Shown: positions 46,647-55,323, counted from the stretch's first letter. The stretch: 62,095 nt of DNA from Candidatus Melainabacteria bacterium (GCA_016193285.1 JACPSL010000031.1:1-62095); one strand, 5' to 3'. Notes: generated from the letters alone by a model not told the origin. A program made the numbers and translations.

Positions 46647-47084
46647 ATGAAATCTTTTATTTCCTTGCTTTTGATCTTGTTTTTATCAGGTTGCTCAATT
46701 CAACAATTAACACAAGAAGAAATTCAAAAAATAGTTACAAAAGTCCAGAACTCAAAAATAATTGTTTTAAATGTTTACCACGATAGGTGTGAAAGTTGTA
46801 AAAATATTGAACCAATAATAAAAGAGTTAGAATCTGATTTTTCTAATAATCCAAGCATAGCATTTTTAAGATATGATTTATCTAATCCATTTTCAATTTA
46901 CAATTCAAGAAAAATAGCTAAGTTAGTAGGACTTGAAGATATTTACAAAGCTCAAAGGTTTAGCGGGATAGTTTTAATTGTTGATACTAAAAGTAAGCAA
47001 GTTTTAGAAACCTTAATAGCTGAATATAACAAGCAAAAGTATGTAGATCTCTTGTATAAGAAAGGACTACGAGCTAAAATATAA
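46647..47084 (+). CDS. Thioredoxin-like lipoprotein
   Basis: 145 residues. A lipoprotein signal (SLLLILFLSGCS, lipobox LSGC) is followed by a thioredoxin-fold domain with VLNVYHDRCESCKNIEPIIKELE: the active-site CxxC is CESC instead of the usual CGPC. The cis-Pro region is not clear. Membrane-anchored in the periplasm, likely re-reduced by the divergently encoded CcdA. A start with no obvious Shine-Dalgarno (ATACTATG) is used. Confidence 0.8.
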   Translation: MKSFISLLLILFLSGCSIQQLTQEEIQKIVTKVQNSKIIVLNVYHDRCESCKNIEPIIKELESDFSNNPSIAFLRYDLSNPFSIYNSRKIAKLVGLEDIYKAQRFSGIVLIVDTKSKQVLETLIAEYNKQKYVDLLYKKGLRAKI

Positions 47085-47089
47085 TCGCT

Positions 47090-47266
47090 ATGAGAAAAAT
47101 TGTTTTAATATTAATAGCTTTAACGTTTACACTGTACGGTTGTCATGGTTGTTCATTTATTAAAGAGCGTTTAGGAATAAAAGAAGCTCCTAAGCAAGAT
47201 CAACAATATCAAGATCAAGAAAAAGGAAAATCAGGTCCTATACCAATCAACCCACAACATTCATAG
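47090..47266 (+). CDS. Small lipoprotein
   Basis: 58 residues, beginning 5 bp after the thioredoxin lipoprotein. Signal KIVLILIALTFTLYGC fits a lipobox (LYGC), followed by CHGC and a hydrophilic Gln/Asp/Lys-rich tail. Too short for common gene callers, but topology and spacing support it as the next operon member. Function unknown. Confidence 0.6.
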   Translation: MRKIVLILIALTFTLYGCHGCSFIKERLGIKEAPKQDQQYQDQEKGKSGPIPINPQHS

Positions 47267-47296
47267 AACATTTACAAGCTACAATAAACTCTCAAA

Positions 47297-48604
47297 ATGG
47301 CTGGTAATAAAACCTATAAACAAAGAACATATCTTGATCCAATTCATGGGCCTATTGAACTAAACCTAAATGATTCAACTGACAAACTACTTGCAAAGAT
47401 TATAGACAGCAAGGAATTTCAAAGACTTAGAAGAATCAAACAAATGGGATTAGGCTGGTTTACTTTTCATGGTGCAGAACATACTAGGTTTGGTCATAGT
47501 TTAGGAACTTTATATATTGCAAGACAAATGTTAAATCACTTGTCAAAAAGTTTTCCAGAAATACATTCACATAAAAAAGAAATCTTGATATCAGCACTAC
47601 TACATGATATTGGTCATGGTCCTTTTAGTCATACATCAGAAAAGTTTACAAAATTTAATCATGAAGACTGGACAGAAAAAATTGTTTTAAGTAATTCAGA
47701 AGTTAATTCAATACTTAAAAAGCACGGTAAAAATTTACCAAGAAAAATCACTAAACTTTTAAGGCATAAAGAAACAAAAACTTACTTAAGCCAGATTATT
47801 TCAAGTTATATAGATTGTGACAGGTTAGATTATCTCCTTCGAGATTCTTATTATGTAGGTGTTCCGTACGGACTTACAGGTTCAGATAGGATAATCTCAT
47901 CGCTAGAAGTTGACAAAGATAAAATTGTTATAAATGAAAGTATTGGCTTGGATGCTGTGATTCATTATTTACATGCAAGATATTCAATGTACAAACAAGT
48001 GTATCAGCATAAAAAAAACCTAGCTTGCGATTTTTTATTAAAAAAAATTATTCAAAGGGCCTGTCGTAGAGGAAAAGTTACCTCTCCTCTACGAGATTGG
48101 TTAAACATTGATAATTTGCCAATTGAAAAAATAAATATAGATTCTTTTATAGAGATAGATGATTACTTATTAATTTCAAGCATACAAAAATGGTCAGAGG
48201 GAAATTCAGGAGACAAAATTTTGAGCACATTATCAAACTCTTTTATCACAAGAAAATTATTTAAGTCGTTAGAGTTCCGACGCAAAGTTTCTAAGGAAAG
48301 GAAAAATGAAATTCTGGAAAAAGTTAAAAAAATCGCTAAAGCAAAAAACTTTGATCCAAATTATTACGTAGGGATAGAACATTCTGCTTCTACACCTTAT
48401 GAACCTTATAAGGCTTTAAGTAAGACAACTGATAAAGCAATTTTTATAAAACAAAAAAATGGTAAAGTAAAAGAACTTTCTCAGGTTTCAGGTTTAGTAA
48501 AAGCTCTAAGTCAAGAAAACGTTGTAAAAACATGTCTTATATTTGCACCTGAACTTGAAGATGACATAAATCAAATTAAAGAATTTAGAGAATTGTTCAA
48601 ATAA
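47297..48604 (+). CDS. HD-domain phosphohydrolase (dGTPase/SAMHD1-like)
   Basis: 435 residues. HD-domain metal motif: HTRFGHSLGTLYIA (first His), LLHDIGHGPFSHTSE (HD pair) and SYIDCDRLDYLLRDSYYVG (final Asp), as in SAMHD1/dGTPase-type nucleotide hydrolases. YLDPIHGPIELN near the start is typical of the bacterial YwfO-like branch. It probably hydrolyses nucleotides. A palindrome is translated around residues 256-265 (RRGKVTSPLRD) outside the HD core. Confidence 0.88.
   Translation: MAGNKTYKQRTYLDPIHGPIELNLNDSTDKLLAKIIDSKEFQRLRRIKQMGLGWFTFHGAEHTRFGHSLGTLYIARQMLNHLSKSFPEIHSHKKEILISALLHDIGHGPFSHTSEKFTKFNHEDWTEKIVLSNSEVNSILKKHGKNLPRKITKLLRHKETKTYLSQIISSYIDCDRLDYLLRDSYYVGVPYGLTGSDRIISSLEVDKDKIVINESIGLDAVIHYLHARYSMYKQVYQHKKNLACDFLLKKIIQRACRRGKVTSPLRDWLNIDNLPIEKINIDSFIEIDDYLLISSIQKWSEGNSGDKILSTLSNSFITRKLFKSLEFRRKVSKERKNEILEKVKKIAKAKNFDPNYYVGIEHSASTPYEPYKALSKTTDKAIFIKQKNGKVKELSQVSGLVKALSQENVVKTCLIFAPELEDDINQIKEFRELFK
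48064..48094. repeat. Palindromic repeat inside the HD hydrolase gene
   Basis: Arms TCGTAGAGGA and TCCTCTACGA around an 11-nt loop; a GTAGAGG variant of the palindrome family, translated in frame. Confidence 0.7.
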
Positions 48605-48665
48605 GATATAATAAAACCTTGAATCTTTTCTAATTCTCTGATTCCTGACCACTGATTTTCTGAAA

Positions 48666-48738
48666 GGGCTCATAGCTCAGTTGGTAGAGCGCCTGGTTTG
48701 CATCCAGGAGGTCAGGAGTTCGAGTCTCCTTGGGTCCA
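48666..48738 (+). tRNA. tRNA-Ala (anticodon UGC)
   Basis: 73 nt. Acceptor GGGCTCA/TGGGTCC, D arm AGCTCAGTTGGTAGAGC, anticodon stem CCTGG/CCAGG with loop TTTGCAT (anticodon TGC), T arm AGGAGTTCGAGTCTCCT, discriminator A. CCA is not encoded. Confidence 0.95.
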
Positions 48739-48754
48739 GCTTTCGAGTCTTTCT

Positions 48755-49330
48755 TTATTTAATCGGCGAGTCATTAGGGATTGCTGTAAATTGGAAACCA
48801 TAGTATTTAGGCTGGTTATTTTCGTCATTTGCTAAAGTTGAACAGAGACCAGATATTGTTGAAGTGTTATTAATTACCCCAAGGCAGTTGTACGAAAAAA
48901 GACTATCCTTAAGTTGTAGTGGTACATTAAAATTTATAAGATCATAAAATATAAAAGCAATTGCATTACTGACTAGTGTTCGAAAGTTTTGACTTCTTAC
49001 ATCATATTTTAAAGTAGTAGGACTGTCTTCATTCTTTTTAAAATTTAATTTGAGCAGTAAACCATCATTGTCTAAAGTTGCACTTAGTGTGTAACTCTCT
49101 TTTAATAAAGGTACAAATGTATCTGTTTTTATACAAGCATATGATACTTGTGGGCAATTAACTTCTGGACAAACCGGACATACGGAATCAGTGTTTAACT
49201 TGCTTAATGCGCGCTCTTCACAAACGTCACAAATTTTTTTTAGTATTCTTGTAGAACAGCCAGGACTAGCATAAGATGGTAAGCCAAGAATCATTGATAT
49301 AAAAATTATTAATAAAGTATTTTTAAACAT
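48755..49330 (-). CDS. Secreted cysteine-rich hypothetical protein
   Basis: 191 residues. Signal peptide (KNTLLIIFISMILGLPSYAS) and a mature part with nine cysteines, many in the first 60 residues (CSTRILKKICDVCEERA, SVCPVCPEVNCP), which look like disulfide or metal-binding pairs. The rest is beta-rich. No known family. It lies between two tRNA genes and is convergent with tRNA-Ala. Confidence 0.6.
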   Translation of the reverse strand: MFKNTLLIIFISMILGLPSYASPGCSTRILKKICDVCEERALSKLNTDSVCPVCPEVNCPQVSYACIKTDTFVPLLKESYTLSATLDNDGLLLKLNFKKNEDSPTTLKYDVRSQNFRTLVSNAIAFIFYDLINFNVPLQLKDSLFSYNCLGVINNTSTISGLCSTLANDENNQPKYYGFQFTAIPNDSPIK

Positions 49331-49421
49331 GTACGTATTAAAATAATTATATACACAATGGTTTGTGAGATTTCTACAAATTAATATTAATTTTATAATC
49401 CTGTGCTTTGTGTTTTTTTAT

Positions 49422-49495
49422 GGGCCTTTAGCTCAATTGGATAGAGTACCTGGCTTCGAACCAGATGGTTGGGGGTTCGAGTCCCTCAAGGCCCG
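49422..49495 (+). tRNA. tRNA-Arg (anticodon UCG)
   Basis: 74 nt. Acceptor GGGCCTT/AAGGCCC, D arm AGCTCAATTGGATAGAGT, anticodon loop CTTCGAA (anticodon TCG), T arm GGGGGTTCGAGTCCC, discriminator G. The base of the anticodon stem has one C-A mismatch. The serine recombinase gene on the opposite strand ends inside it, so this tRNA is the probable integration site. Confidence 0.9.
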
Positions 49496-51097
49496 AGTTC
49501 TGAGATTTAATTCATCTAAAATGGCCTTTTGATCAGTAATGGTGAGCATCTCACGCAGTTCTAATCTTAGTAAATCTGTTTCAATAGCAGGATAGTCTTT
49601 TATTATTGGCTCTAGCCAGGAACAGCCTTCCAGGCTGAGTTTACTGTCCTTTAATAAAAAGTTCGAGCCTAAGGCTACAAAGATTTCCTTTTTAGTAGCA
49701 ATACCCCCTTTTAGAAAAGCATCTCGGGCATCTCTAGCAAAGTCAAAAGCCTTCCCTAGTTTTTTTTGCCAGCTATCAGCTCTTTCGCTAGTTTCTTTTA
49801 GTTTTTGTTCAAGTTGTTTTTTTTCATTCACCAGGGCGGTACGCTTTGGATTGTATTCTTCATCCGTGATCTGCTCTTTTAATTTCATATCAAAAAGTTT
49901 ATCTATTTGGTTTTGAGTATCTACTAATGCTTTAGCCTGCATTTCAAATATGTTTTGTCTTGTGTGAGTTTCTTGTGCATTTTCTTTGTTTATTATTTCT
50001 AATGCAAGGTCTCTAAACTCAGGAAGAATTGTAAACTTACAAATTTCTCTCATAATTTGTGCTTCTAAATCTTCAACTGTTATTGCCTTTTGAGTACATT
50101 TGTAGCCCTTTTTCTGGTGGGTACAGCGATAGTAAGTGTAATCCTTCAATTTGCCAGTCCTTTTTACAAGTTTGGTTTTTGTTTCAGCAGTTACAAAGCA
50201 ACTGCACTCTCCACATCTGATATTTCCAGCAGTAAAAGCAAAATTTCTTGTCTTTGTCCTTGGTTTGCCTTTTCTACCCAACATGAACTGTACAGCATCA
50301 AATTCTTCAAGGGTAACCATCTTTTTATGAACACCATTATATTGCTTTCCTTTGTATTCGATAATTTGTGCAAAAAAAGGATTGGTAAACATCTTGTAGA
50401 TCACGCTTCTTGAAAGCTCATTACCACCAAATCTTTTAGTTTTCTTTGTTCTAAAGCCCCACTCTTTGTTTGCAATATTCCTTATTTGTTCTGGATTATA
50501 AATTCCTGTAAGCATTAAATCCCACATTTTTCTAACTAAGTCAAAGCGATCTGGATCAGGAAGAATGTCATTTTCACCTCTTTCTTTTATCTTACTGTTT
50601 AAATAGCCAATTGGTGCTTGGTTTGGGGCCCAACCTTTTTTTAGTTTGCTTTCAAGCCCTCTTTTGACATTCTTACTTAAATCTACGCTAAATTGGTTTG
50701 CAACTCCCATTTCAAAACATAAAAATAATACATTATCCTCGGGTAAATGTTCTTTTTCATAAGTCCTTATTGATTTAATTATTCCATTTTGTAAGAGGTT
50801 GATTACTCTTCCCCCCTCTTCCATGTTCCTTGCAATTCTGTTGTTTTGCCAGCAAAGAATTCCATCGGCTTCGCCAGCTTCAATTTTCTCTATCATTTTA
50901 TTAAAGACTGGCCTGTTGTTTGCTGTTTTAGCCGATTTGGATTCCTCTAATATCTCTACTATTTTTAAGTTGTTCTTAGATGCAAGTTGCTTGAGCTTTT
51001 CAATTTGATCATCAATAGATTGCACTTGCTTATCTTCACCCTCAGTAGATTTTCTAGCATAGAGAATGTATCTAATTTTTTGATTGTTTTCTAACAT
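49433..51097 (-). CDS. Large serine recombinase (integrase) ending in tRNA-Arg
   Basis: 554 residues. Resolvase domain with nucleophile S17 in LYARKSTEGED and GILCWQNNRIARNMEEGG; a Recombinase domain (residues about 170-290); zinc ribbon IRCGECSCFV...YYRCTHQKKGYKC; and a coiled-coil region (residues about 370-440). It catalyses insertion and excision of its element. The last 21 residues (ending SNPQPSGSKPGTLSN) are encoded by the antisense strand of tRNA-Arg. That kind of readthrough end is typical of tyrosine integrases at tRNA genes and uncommon for this class. Confidence 0.93.
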   Translation of the reverse strand: MLENNQKIRYILYARKSTEGEDKQVQSIDDQIEKLKQLASKNNLKIVEILEESKSAKTANNRPVFNKMIEKIEAGEADGILCWQNNRIARNMEEGGRVINLLQNGIIKSIRTYEKEHLPEDNVLFLCFEMGVANQFSVDLSKNVKRGLESKLKKGWAPNQAPIGYLNSKIKERGENDILPDPDRFDLVRKMWDLMLTGIYNPEQIRNIANKEWGFRTKKTKRFGGNELSRSVIYKMFTNPFFAQIIEYKGKQYNGVHKKMVTLEEFDAVQFMLGRKGKPRTKTRNFAFTAGNIRCGECSCFVTAETKTKLVKRTGKLKDYTYYRCTHQKKGYKCTQKAITVEDLEAQIMREICKFTILPEFRDLALEIINKENAQETHTRQNIFEMQAKALVDTQNQIDKLFDMKLKEQITDEEYNPKRTALVNEKKQLEQKLKETSERADSWQKKLGKAFDFARDARDAFLKGGIATKKEIFVALGSNFLLKDSKLSLEGCSWLEPIIKDYPAIETDLLRLELREMLTITDQKAILDELNLRTRALRDSNPQPSGSKPGTLSN

Positions 51098-51269
51098 CTT
51101 CTTTCACCACAAACCAAGTCTTGCCTCTTTTTATCCCATTCAATGTTTTATTTAAAATGCGAGCCTTAAGTGTGTCTGCTTTTGCAAGTCCAAGCCTTTC
51201 AGCTTCCTTAAGAGTAATCAACTCCTTCCCATCTTTTGTGTACATATTTTCATCATCCATTATTCTCAC
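51072..51269 (-). CDS. Excisionase-like helix-turn-helix protein
   Basis: 65 residues from GTG 51269 (ATG 51260 possible). LITLKEAERLGLAKADTLKARILNKTLNGIKRGKTWFVVKEDVRKQ is a winged HTH like DNA-binding excisionase/MerR-type domains (RGKTWFVVKEDV is the wing). It overlaps the recombinase start by 26 bp, so the two are translated together. A likely recombination directionality factor; that role is inferred from position. Confidence 0.65.
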   Translation of the reverse strand: MRIMDDENMYTKDGKELITLKEAERLGLAKADTLKARILNKTLNGIKRGKTWFVVKEDVRKQSKN

Positions 51270-51321
51270 ACAAGTTTCATTCCCATTGTTCCCGATACAG
51301 TAAAATGGCCTAGCCTACTGT

Positions 51322-51948
51322 TCATGAGATTTTGTAGGACAGGCCAGTCGGCCTATTCCTAGAGCTTTTGCTATAGCTAAGCTCCTTTCTTAATCTTTCA
51401 ATATTACTAGCCATAGCTGATTTTGTCTTTTCACATTTCTCAAGAAATTTCTTATATCTCTTGGTAAATTCCCCTTTGTAGAAAAACCGCTTTATGCTAT
51501 TCCATTCTTCCATTAGTTGAAATGCTGGCATGTAGTTGCCATATTTTTTATTATGTCCGCTTAATTTACAAGATTTGTATGTGAGATTATGGCAATATCT
51601 ACAAGCAAAGTAATTACTGTGGGATGCCTTATACAGCACACCAAAGCGATTTTTGCATAAAGGGCAAACAAACCAATATCTTTTACCACCATAATTGCAT
51701 TTAGTAGTTGTTAAAGGGATTTCATACATAATGTCTGAGTTTGGGTAAATAATATAAAAAGCAGATTTATCTCCTAACAGCACACAAAATCCAATGGTGA
51801 GCTTGAAGCCCATGAGAGATGACCAAGTAATTGTGCCTATGCTTGCATGACTGATTGTGTTTTTGTCCAAGCCAAAGAGGGAGAGCTTCAAGCAACTTTC
51901 TGTTTCTAGTTTGGGATATGGGTGTATTTTTGTATTATTGAATTGCAT
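51322..51948 (-). CDS. Zinc-ribbon hypothetical protein of mobile elements
   Basis: 208 residues. A beta-rich N-terminal half (SLMGFKLTIGFCVLLGD) leads to a double CxxC zinc ribbon: WFVCPLCKNRFGVLY and FACRYCHNLTYKS. A basic helical C-terminus follows. Proteins with the same WxCPxC...CRHCxxLTYxS layout are frequent hypothetical genes in integrated elements. No enzymatic motif seen. Confidence 0.6.
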   Translation of the reverse strand: MQFNNTKIHPYPKLETESCLKLSLFGLDKNTISHASIGTITWSSLMGFKLTIGFCVLLGDKSAFYIIYPNSDIMYEIPLTTTKCNYGGKRYWFVCPLCKNRFGVLYKASHSNYFACRYCHNLTYKSCKLSGHNKKYGNYMPAFQLMEEWNSIKRFFYKGEFTKRYKKFLEKCEKTKSAMASNIERLRKELSYSKSSRNRPTGLSYKIS

Positions 51949-52005
51949 TTATCTTTCCAGGAGAGTGCTAAAGCAATGGTCTAAGCATGAAAAATGCCTG
52001 AATCA

Positions 52006-52293
52006 TTAGGGATCAGTTGGTGTTTCATCTTTTAATAGCTCTTGATTCTTTATAACTTTTACTTTGAAAAATCTCTTTTCTTTAAAGGTTTGAGAAAGTT
52101 TTAAATATTTTGCATTAGCATTGTTTAAAACATTAAACTTTGTTTCTCCTTTATCCCAGCTAATTGGAAGCCCTTTAAAGGGGATATTAATATAATATTC
52201 TTCATCAGCTTCAATAATTGGCATAAGTGCTTTGGAAAAGCTAATACATCTATCTTTAAATGATATAGCTCTAATATAATATTGAGATTTCAT
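52006..52293 (-). CDS. Small hypothetical protein
   Basis: 95 residues, starting 8 bp after the primase-helicase stop, so in the same operon. Beta-strand-rich (YYIRAISFKDRCISFSKAL, EEYYINIPFKGLPISW) with no known motif or cysteine pattern. Function unknown. Confidence 0.5.
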   Translation of the reverse strand: MKSQYYIRAISFKDRCISFSKALMPIIEADEEYYINIPFKGLPISWDKGETKFNVLNNANAKYLKLSQTFKEKRFFKVKVIKNQELLKDETPTDP

Positions 52294-52300
52294 AATATTT

Positions 52301-54679
52301 CTACTCTATCCATTTCTTTAACTCTCTTACTTTTTCCCATTTAAACCTTTCAAGGGGATCAGTTGGCGGCTCATCATCATCTTGGTACTCATTTTCCAAC
52401 TTGGTAGTAGGGGTGGAGTAACAAGATGATGAACTATCCTGTGCAGGATTTGAGGCGAGATTCTCCTTGGTACTCCTTGCTTCTTCTTGGGGTGGTGGTG
52501 AATTTGTTTTTTCATTTGAAGATTCTGTATCAGCAATTGAATTTAATCCCGCCCCTTTTAAATCCCATGCTACACAGCGATATTGAGCCTTTTTGGCTTG
52601 TTTCTTATCAAACATTTCATCATCCTTTGGAACTTGAGTAATCATATTACTTGCCAGCAATTCTTTAATTAGTTGCCTTGTCCTTTTATCTTTCAATCCC
52701 CATTTTTTCATAGCGTCATCTACAGTAAAAATATTGTCATCTCCAGAGAATTGATAAATTTGATTCCATTTATTTTGTAAATCCTTTGAAATATCACTTG
52801 CATTAGCATCAAAATAATCTTTGAAATATTTGATTACAAGATCATAATGATCTACTAATAAATTTATGCTTATCCCTGCGGTGGGTGAGGAATAACAAGA
52901 AGAATTAGCCGTCAATTCTTGTGGATTCTCAGAGATTTGCTTGGTACTCCTACCCGATTGCCAAGCAGTACCAAGTTGGTACTGATATAGATACCCAACA
53001 ATCCTTAATAGTTTTAAAAACTTCTTAACATCTCTACTTGCTTCTGGGTTTCGACTGTGGAAAGTTATTTCTTTGTTGAAAGGGATTTTAATATTTTTAT
53101 ATTTAATTGGCTCAAGAAGTTCAACAGCTTTTCTATGTTTGGCAATTAAAAACTTTCTTTCTTCTTCATCCATTTCTTCACAAGCAAGAACTTGATTAAC
53201 AATATTTCTAACATGATCAGGGCTATCATCAGTATTAAAAATTAAAAGCCTGTTTTCATTTTCCTCATGTAGCTTTGATTGAGTTGTTGTAGAGATATAA
53301 ACAATTGGCCCTTTTACTTTTAACTTCTTTAATTTCTTTGTCAGGTCTTTCTCATTTGAATCAACAATCATTCTAGTAACTTCATCATCTTCAACTAATT
53401 GCCGCCAAGCACTAGCAATTTCCCAAAACTTATCATCAGGCGGCCTTTCTTCTGTTATTATAATTATTTTGTGAGAAATGTCTGTCCAGTAATTAAGTGC
53501 TTGCTCACTTTGAGAAGTAACAGAATGGACTACTCCATCTGGCATTAGGTTTGTTACAGTTTTTACAAGTTTAGTTTTACCTGAACTACTTGCCCCTTTA
53601 AGAATCACTCCGAGACAGCTTTCTTGTTTGTAACTTATGCAAGCAAGATAAAGCCTGACAAGGTTATCTTTCTCACCTACAATTCCTAACTTACTAAAGT
53701 CCTCAAGCAATTCATCAATCATGTTTGGATTTCTCAAATAACTCCAAGCGGCTTCATTCACTCTTTTATTAAATGATCTAGTTTTGGTGAGTAAGTCATA
53801 TAAAGTTTGAAAGGTGTTATCTTTCAGCCAATCTCTTAATTCTTGTTGATCTAAAACAATCCCATTAGCATCAGGATATTCTTGTTGTATTAATTCCATT
53901 TCATCTTTGCCAGCTTGATCACTGTCAAACAATAAATAAACATCATCAAACAATCCAAAATTGAAACTTGGTGAATTGATTTTGTGTGTGCTATTTACTC
54001 CATGCACACTAATAACTACATAAAACTCTTTTCTAAATTCATCAGTTGCAACACAATCAAGAGCCCAAAGATTAGTAAAGCCTTCAAGTAATAATAATTT
54101 CTTTTGCCCGCAAGGCGGATCAAGTTCCAGATACTGTGGGTTAATAATTTCTTCTGAGTTTATATCCCATCTATCACCTCTATCATCAAGAGCTTTTAAT
54201 TTCCATCTCTTGCCGATTTGAATTGCAAGAGCTTCATTTTCCTCACAATATTTAATTGGATATTTTTTAATAATATATTCTGGTTTTGTAATATTTTTCT
54301 TTTCAAACCATTCAGCAATTGCCCCTCTCTTTAAATCAGCATCAACAAGCCTAAGTGGTTTAACTGTCCATGTCTTTTCTTTTTTATATTGCTTTTTTAT
54401 TTTGATGTGAAATAGATCAGCAATTTCTTGTATAGCTGTTTTAAACGGAACACCTTTCATCTCTTTCCAAAACTCAATAGGATCACCTCTGCGGCCACAA
54501 GCAAAACAGTTATAAACTCCATCTGCGGTACGGATAGAGAGACTTGGATTATTGTCCTCATGGCCAGGCAATATGCACTTAAAAGAAGTGTTTGAGTTTC
54601 TTAGCTCTAGCCCAAAGTACTTATAAAAAGCGTGAACATCTAGCCTACCAAGTAAATCTTGGCCGTCTGTGTTTGCCAT
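52301..54679 (-). CDS. CHC2-TOPRIM primase fused to an AAA-type helicase
   Basis: 792 residues. Zinc domain of the CHC2 type (C35, H40, C58, C61: FKCILPGHEDNN...VYNCFACGRRGDP), a TOPRIM-like region (LLLLEGFTNLWALD with E199, LLFDSDQAGKDE with DSD 252-254), an ATPase with Walker A GASSSGKT (362-369) and Walker B IIIITEE, then a C-terminal winged-helix segment (VDDAMKKWGLKDKRTRQLIKELL). Probably the replication initiator/primase of the element. A roughly 28-residue segment occurs twice (about 574-601 and 730-758). Confidence 0.85.
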   Translation of the reverse strand: MANTDGQDLLGRLDVHAFYKYFGLELRNSNTSFKCILPGHEDNNPSLSIRTADGVYNCFACGRRGDPIEFWKEMKGVPFKTAIQEIADLFHIKIKKQYKKEKTWTVKPLRLVDADLKRGAIAEWFEKKNITKPEYIIKKYPIKYCEENEALAIQIGKRWKLKALDDRGDRWDINSEEIINPQYLELDPPCGQKKLLLLEGFTNLWALDCVATDEFRKEFYVVISVHGVNSTHKINSPSFNFGLFDDVYLLFDSDQAGKDEMELIQQEYPDANGIVLDQQELRDWLKDNTFQTLYDLLTKTRSFNKRVNEAAWSYLRNPNMIDELLEDFSKLGIVGEKDNLVRLYLACISYKQESCLGVILKGASSSGKTKLVKTVTNLMPDGVVHSVTSQSEQALNYWTDISHKIIIITEERPPDDKFWEIASAWRQLVEDDEVTRMIVDSNEKDLTKKLKKLKVKGPIVYISTTTQSKLHEENENRLLIFNTDDSPDHVRNIVNQVLACEEMDEEERKFLIAKHRKAVELLEPIKYKNIKIPFNKEITFHSRNPEASRDVKKFLKLLRIVGYLYQYQLGTAWQSGRSTKQISENPQELTANSSCYSSPTAGISINLLVDHYDLVIKYFKDYFDANASDISKDLQNKWNQIYQFSGDDNIFTVDDAMKKWGLKDKRTRQLIKELLASNMITQVPKDDEMFDKKQAKKAQYRCVAWDLKGAGLNSIADTESSNEKTNSPPPQEEARSTKENLASNPAQDSSSSCYSTPTTKLENEYQDDDEPPTDPLERFKWEKVRELKKWIE
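52406..52490. repeat. Internal repeat copy 2 of the primase-helicase gene
   Basis: Together with 52876-52956 this region encodes similar segments (RSTK...NP...SSCYS-PT) and shares TTGGTACTCCTT at one end and GGGTGGAGTAACAAG-like sequence at the other. Confidence 0.6.
52876..52956. repeat. Internal repeat copy 1 of the primase-helicase gene
   Basis: Encodes GRSTKQISENPQELTANSS and CYSSPT. Diverged copy of 52406-52490; TTGGTACT also occurs next to both copies (52382 and about 52974). Confidence 0.6.
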
Positions 54680-54697
54680 ATTTTTTACTCCTTTGAA

Positions 54698-54880
54698 TTA
54701 ATTTTCATTTTTACTTTCCCCAACCCCTTGCAAATCTTGCCCACTGCTACTTTTCAAGATGATTGCTGTGATCTGCACAAGTTTTGAAAGCTCATTCCTG
54801 GCGACTTCTCGCGTAACACTTTTTCCTCTCGCTTGTAGTAGCCCTAGATAGTTATCAATGTCTGTTTCTGAAAGATGCAT
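54698..54880 (-). CDS. Very small hypothetical protein
   Basis: 60 residues: LSETDIDNYLGLLQARGKSVTREVARNELSKLVQITAIIL. Helical, no known motif. It begins 1 bp after the stop of the 83-residue gene and ends 18 bp before the primase, so it is an operon member by context. Confidence 0.5.
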   Translation of the reverse strand: MHLSETDIDNYLGLLQARGKSVTREVARNELSKLVQITAIILKSSSGQDLQGVGESKNEN

Positions 54881-54881
54881 A

Positions 54882-55133
54882 TCATTGTCCTGTAAAAATT
54901 CTGGTTTTTAATAATTTCAATTGATCAAAAAAAGTCCGTGGATTAACTTCCAACGTATCTGAAAAATATGCGTTAATTACTTTTGCTAGGTTTTCACTCT
55001 CGCAAAATGAAAACTGGACTTTTTTAGGATTTGATTTGTTTATCTCTTGAGGCTGAAATCCAAAATAAATAAGAGTAGAAACTATTGGTAAATCGGTAGT
55101 TATAAAATTTTTTGCTTTAATATTATTTTCCAT
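54882..55133 (-). CDS. Hypothetical protein, first gene after the TTTGAACT control region
   Basis: 83 residues. Contains FGFQPQEINKSNPKKVQFSFCESENLAKVINAYFSDTLEVNPRTFFD, a beta-alpha arrangement reminiscent of small DUF5659-type phage/plasmid proteins; the match is by feel only. It is the first gene of the minus-strand unit that includes the primase. Confidence 0.55.
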   Translation of the reverse strand: MENNIKAKNFITTDLPIVSTLIYFGFQPQEINKSNPKKVQFSFCESENLAKVINAYFSDTLEVNPRTFFDQLKLLKTRIFTGQ

Positions 55134-55181
55134 GTCAATTTTCTTTTTGGAGTTAATTTTGTCATTGGAAAGTTCATAAGT

Positions 55182-55197
55182 AGTTCAAATTTGAACT
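55182..55197. promoter_or_regulatory. Palindromic operator candidate
   Basis: AGTTCAAATTTGAACT is a perfect 16-bp palindrome, 49 bp upstream of the 83-residue gene. It contains the same TTTGAACT unit seen twice at 55305-55323. Confidence 0.6.
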
Positions 55198-55304
55198 TTT
55201 AGAGAACTCTTTGTAAATTAGAAATAAGACTATAAAACAAGCAAAAGCCTACAAATACCATGGTTTAAACACCACACAATAACATCTAACTTTATTATAG
55301 AAAT

Positions 55305-55323
55305 TTTGAACTTTTTTTGAACT
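55305..55323. promoter_or_regulatory. Direct TTTGAACT boxes
   Basis: Two TTTGAACT octamers begin 11 bp apart (55305-55312 and 55316-55323), about one helical turn, just after the end of the 143-residue gene. With the palindrome at 55182 they form a set of four half-sites around the control region. Confidence 0.55.

Noticed and set aside
48061-48100. Frameshift in the HD hydrolase at the palindrome
   Set aside because: The frame is continuous through the repeat and the downstream sequence fits the family, so it is an in-frame insertion rather than a break.
52306-55323. CRISPR array suggested by repeated TTGGTACT and TTTGAACT words
   Set aside because: Copies are irregularly spaced, too short and partly coding; no repeat-spacer structure anywhere in the window.
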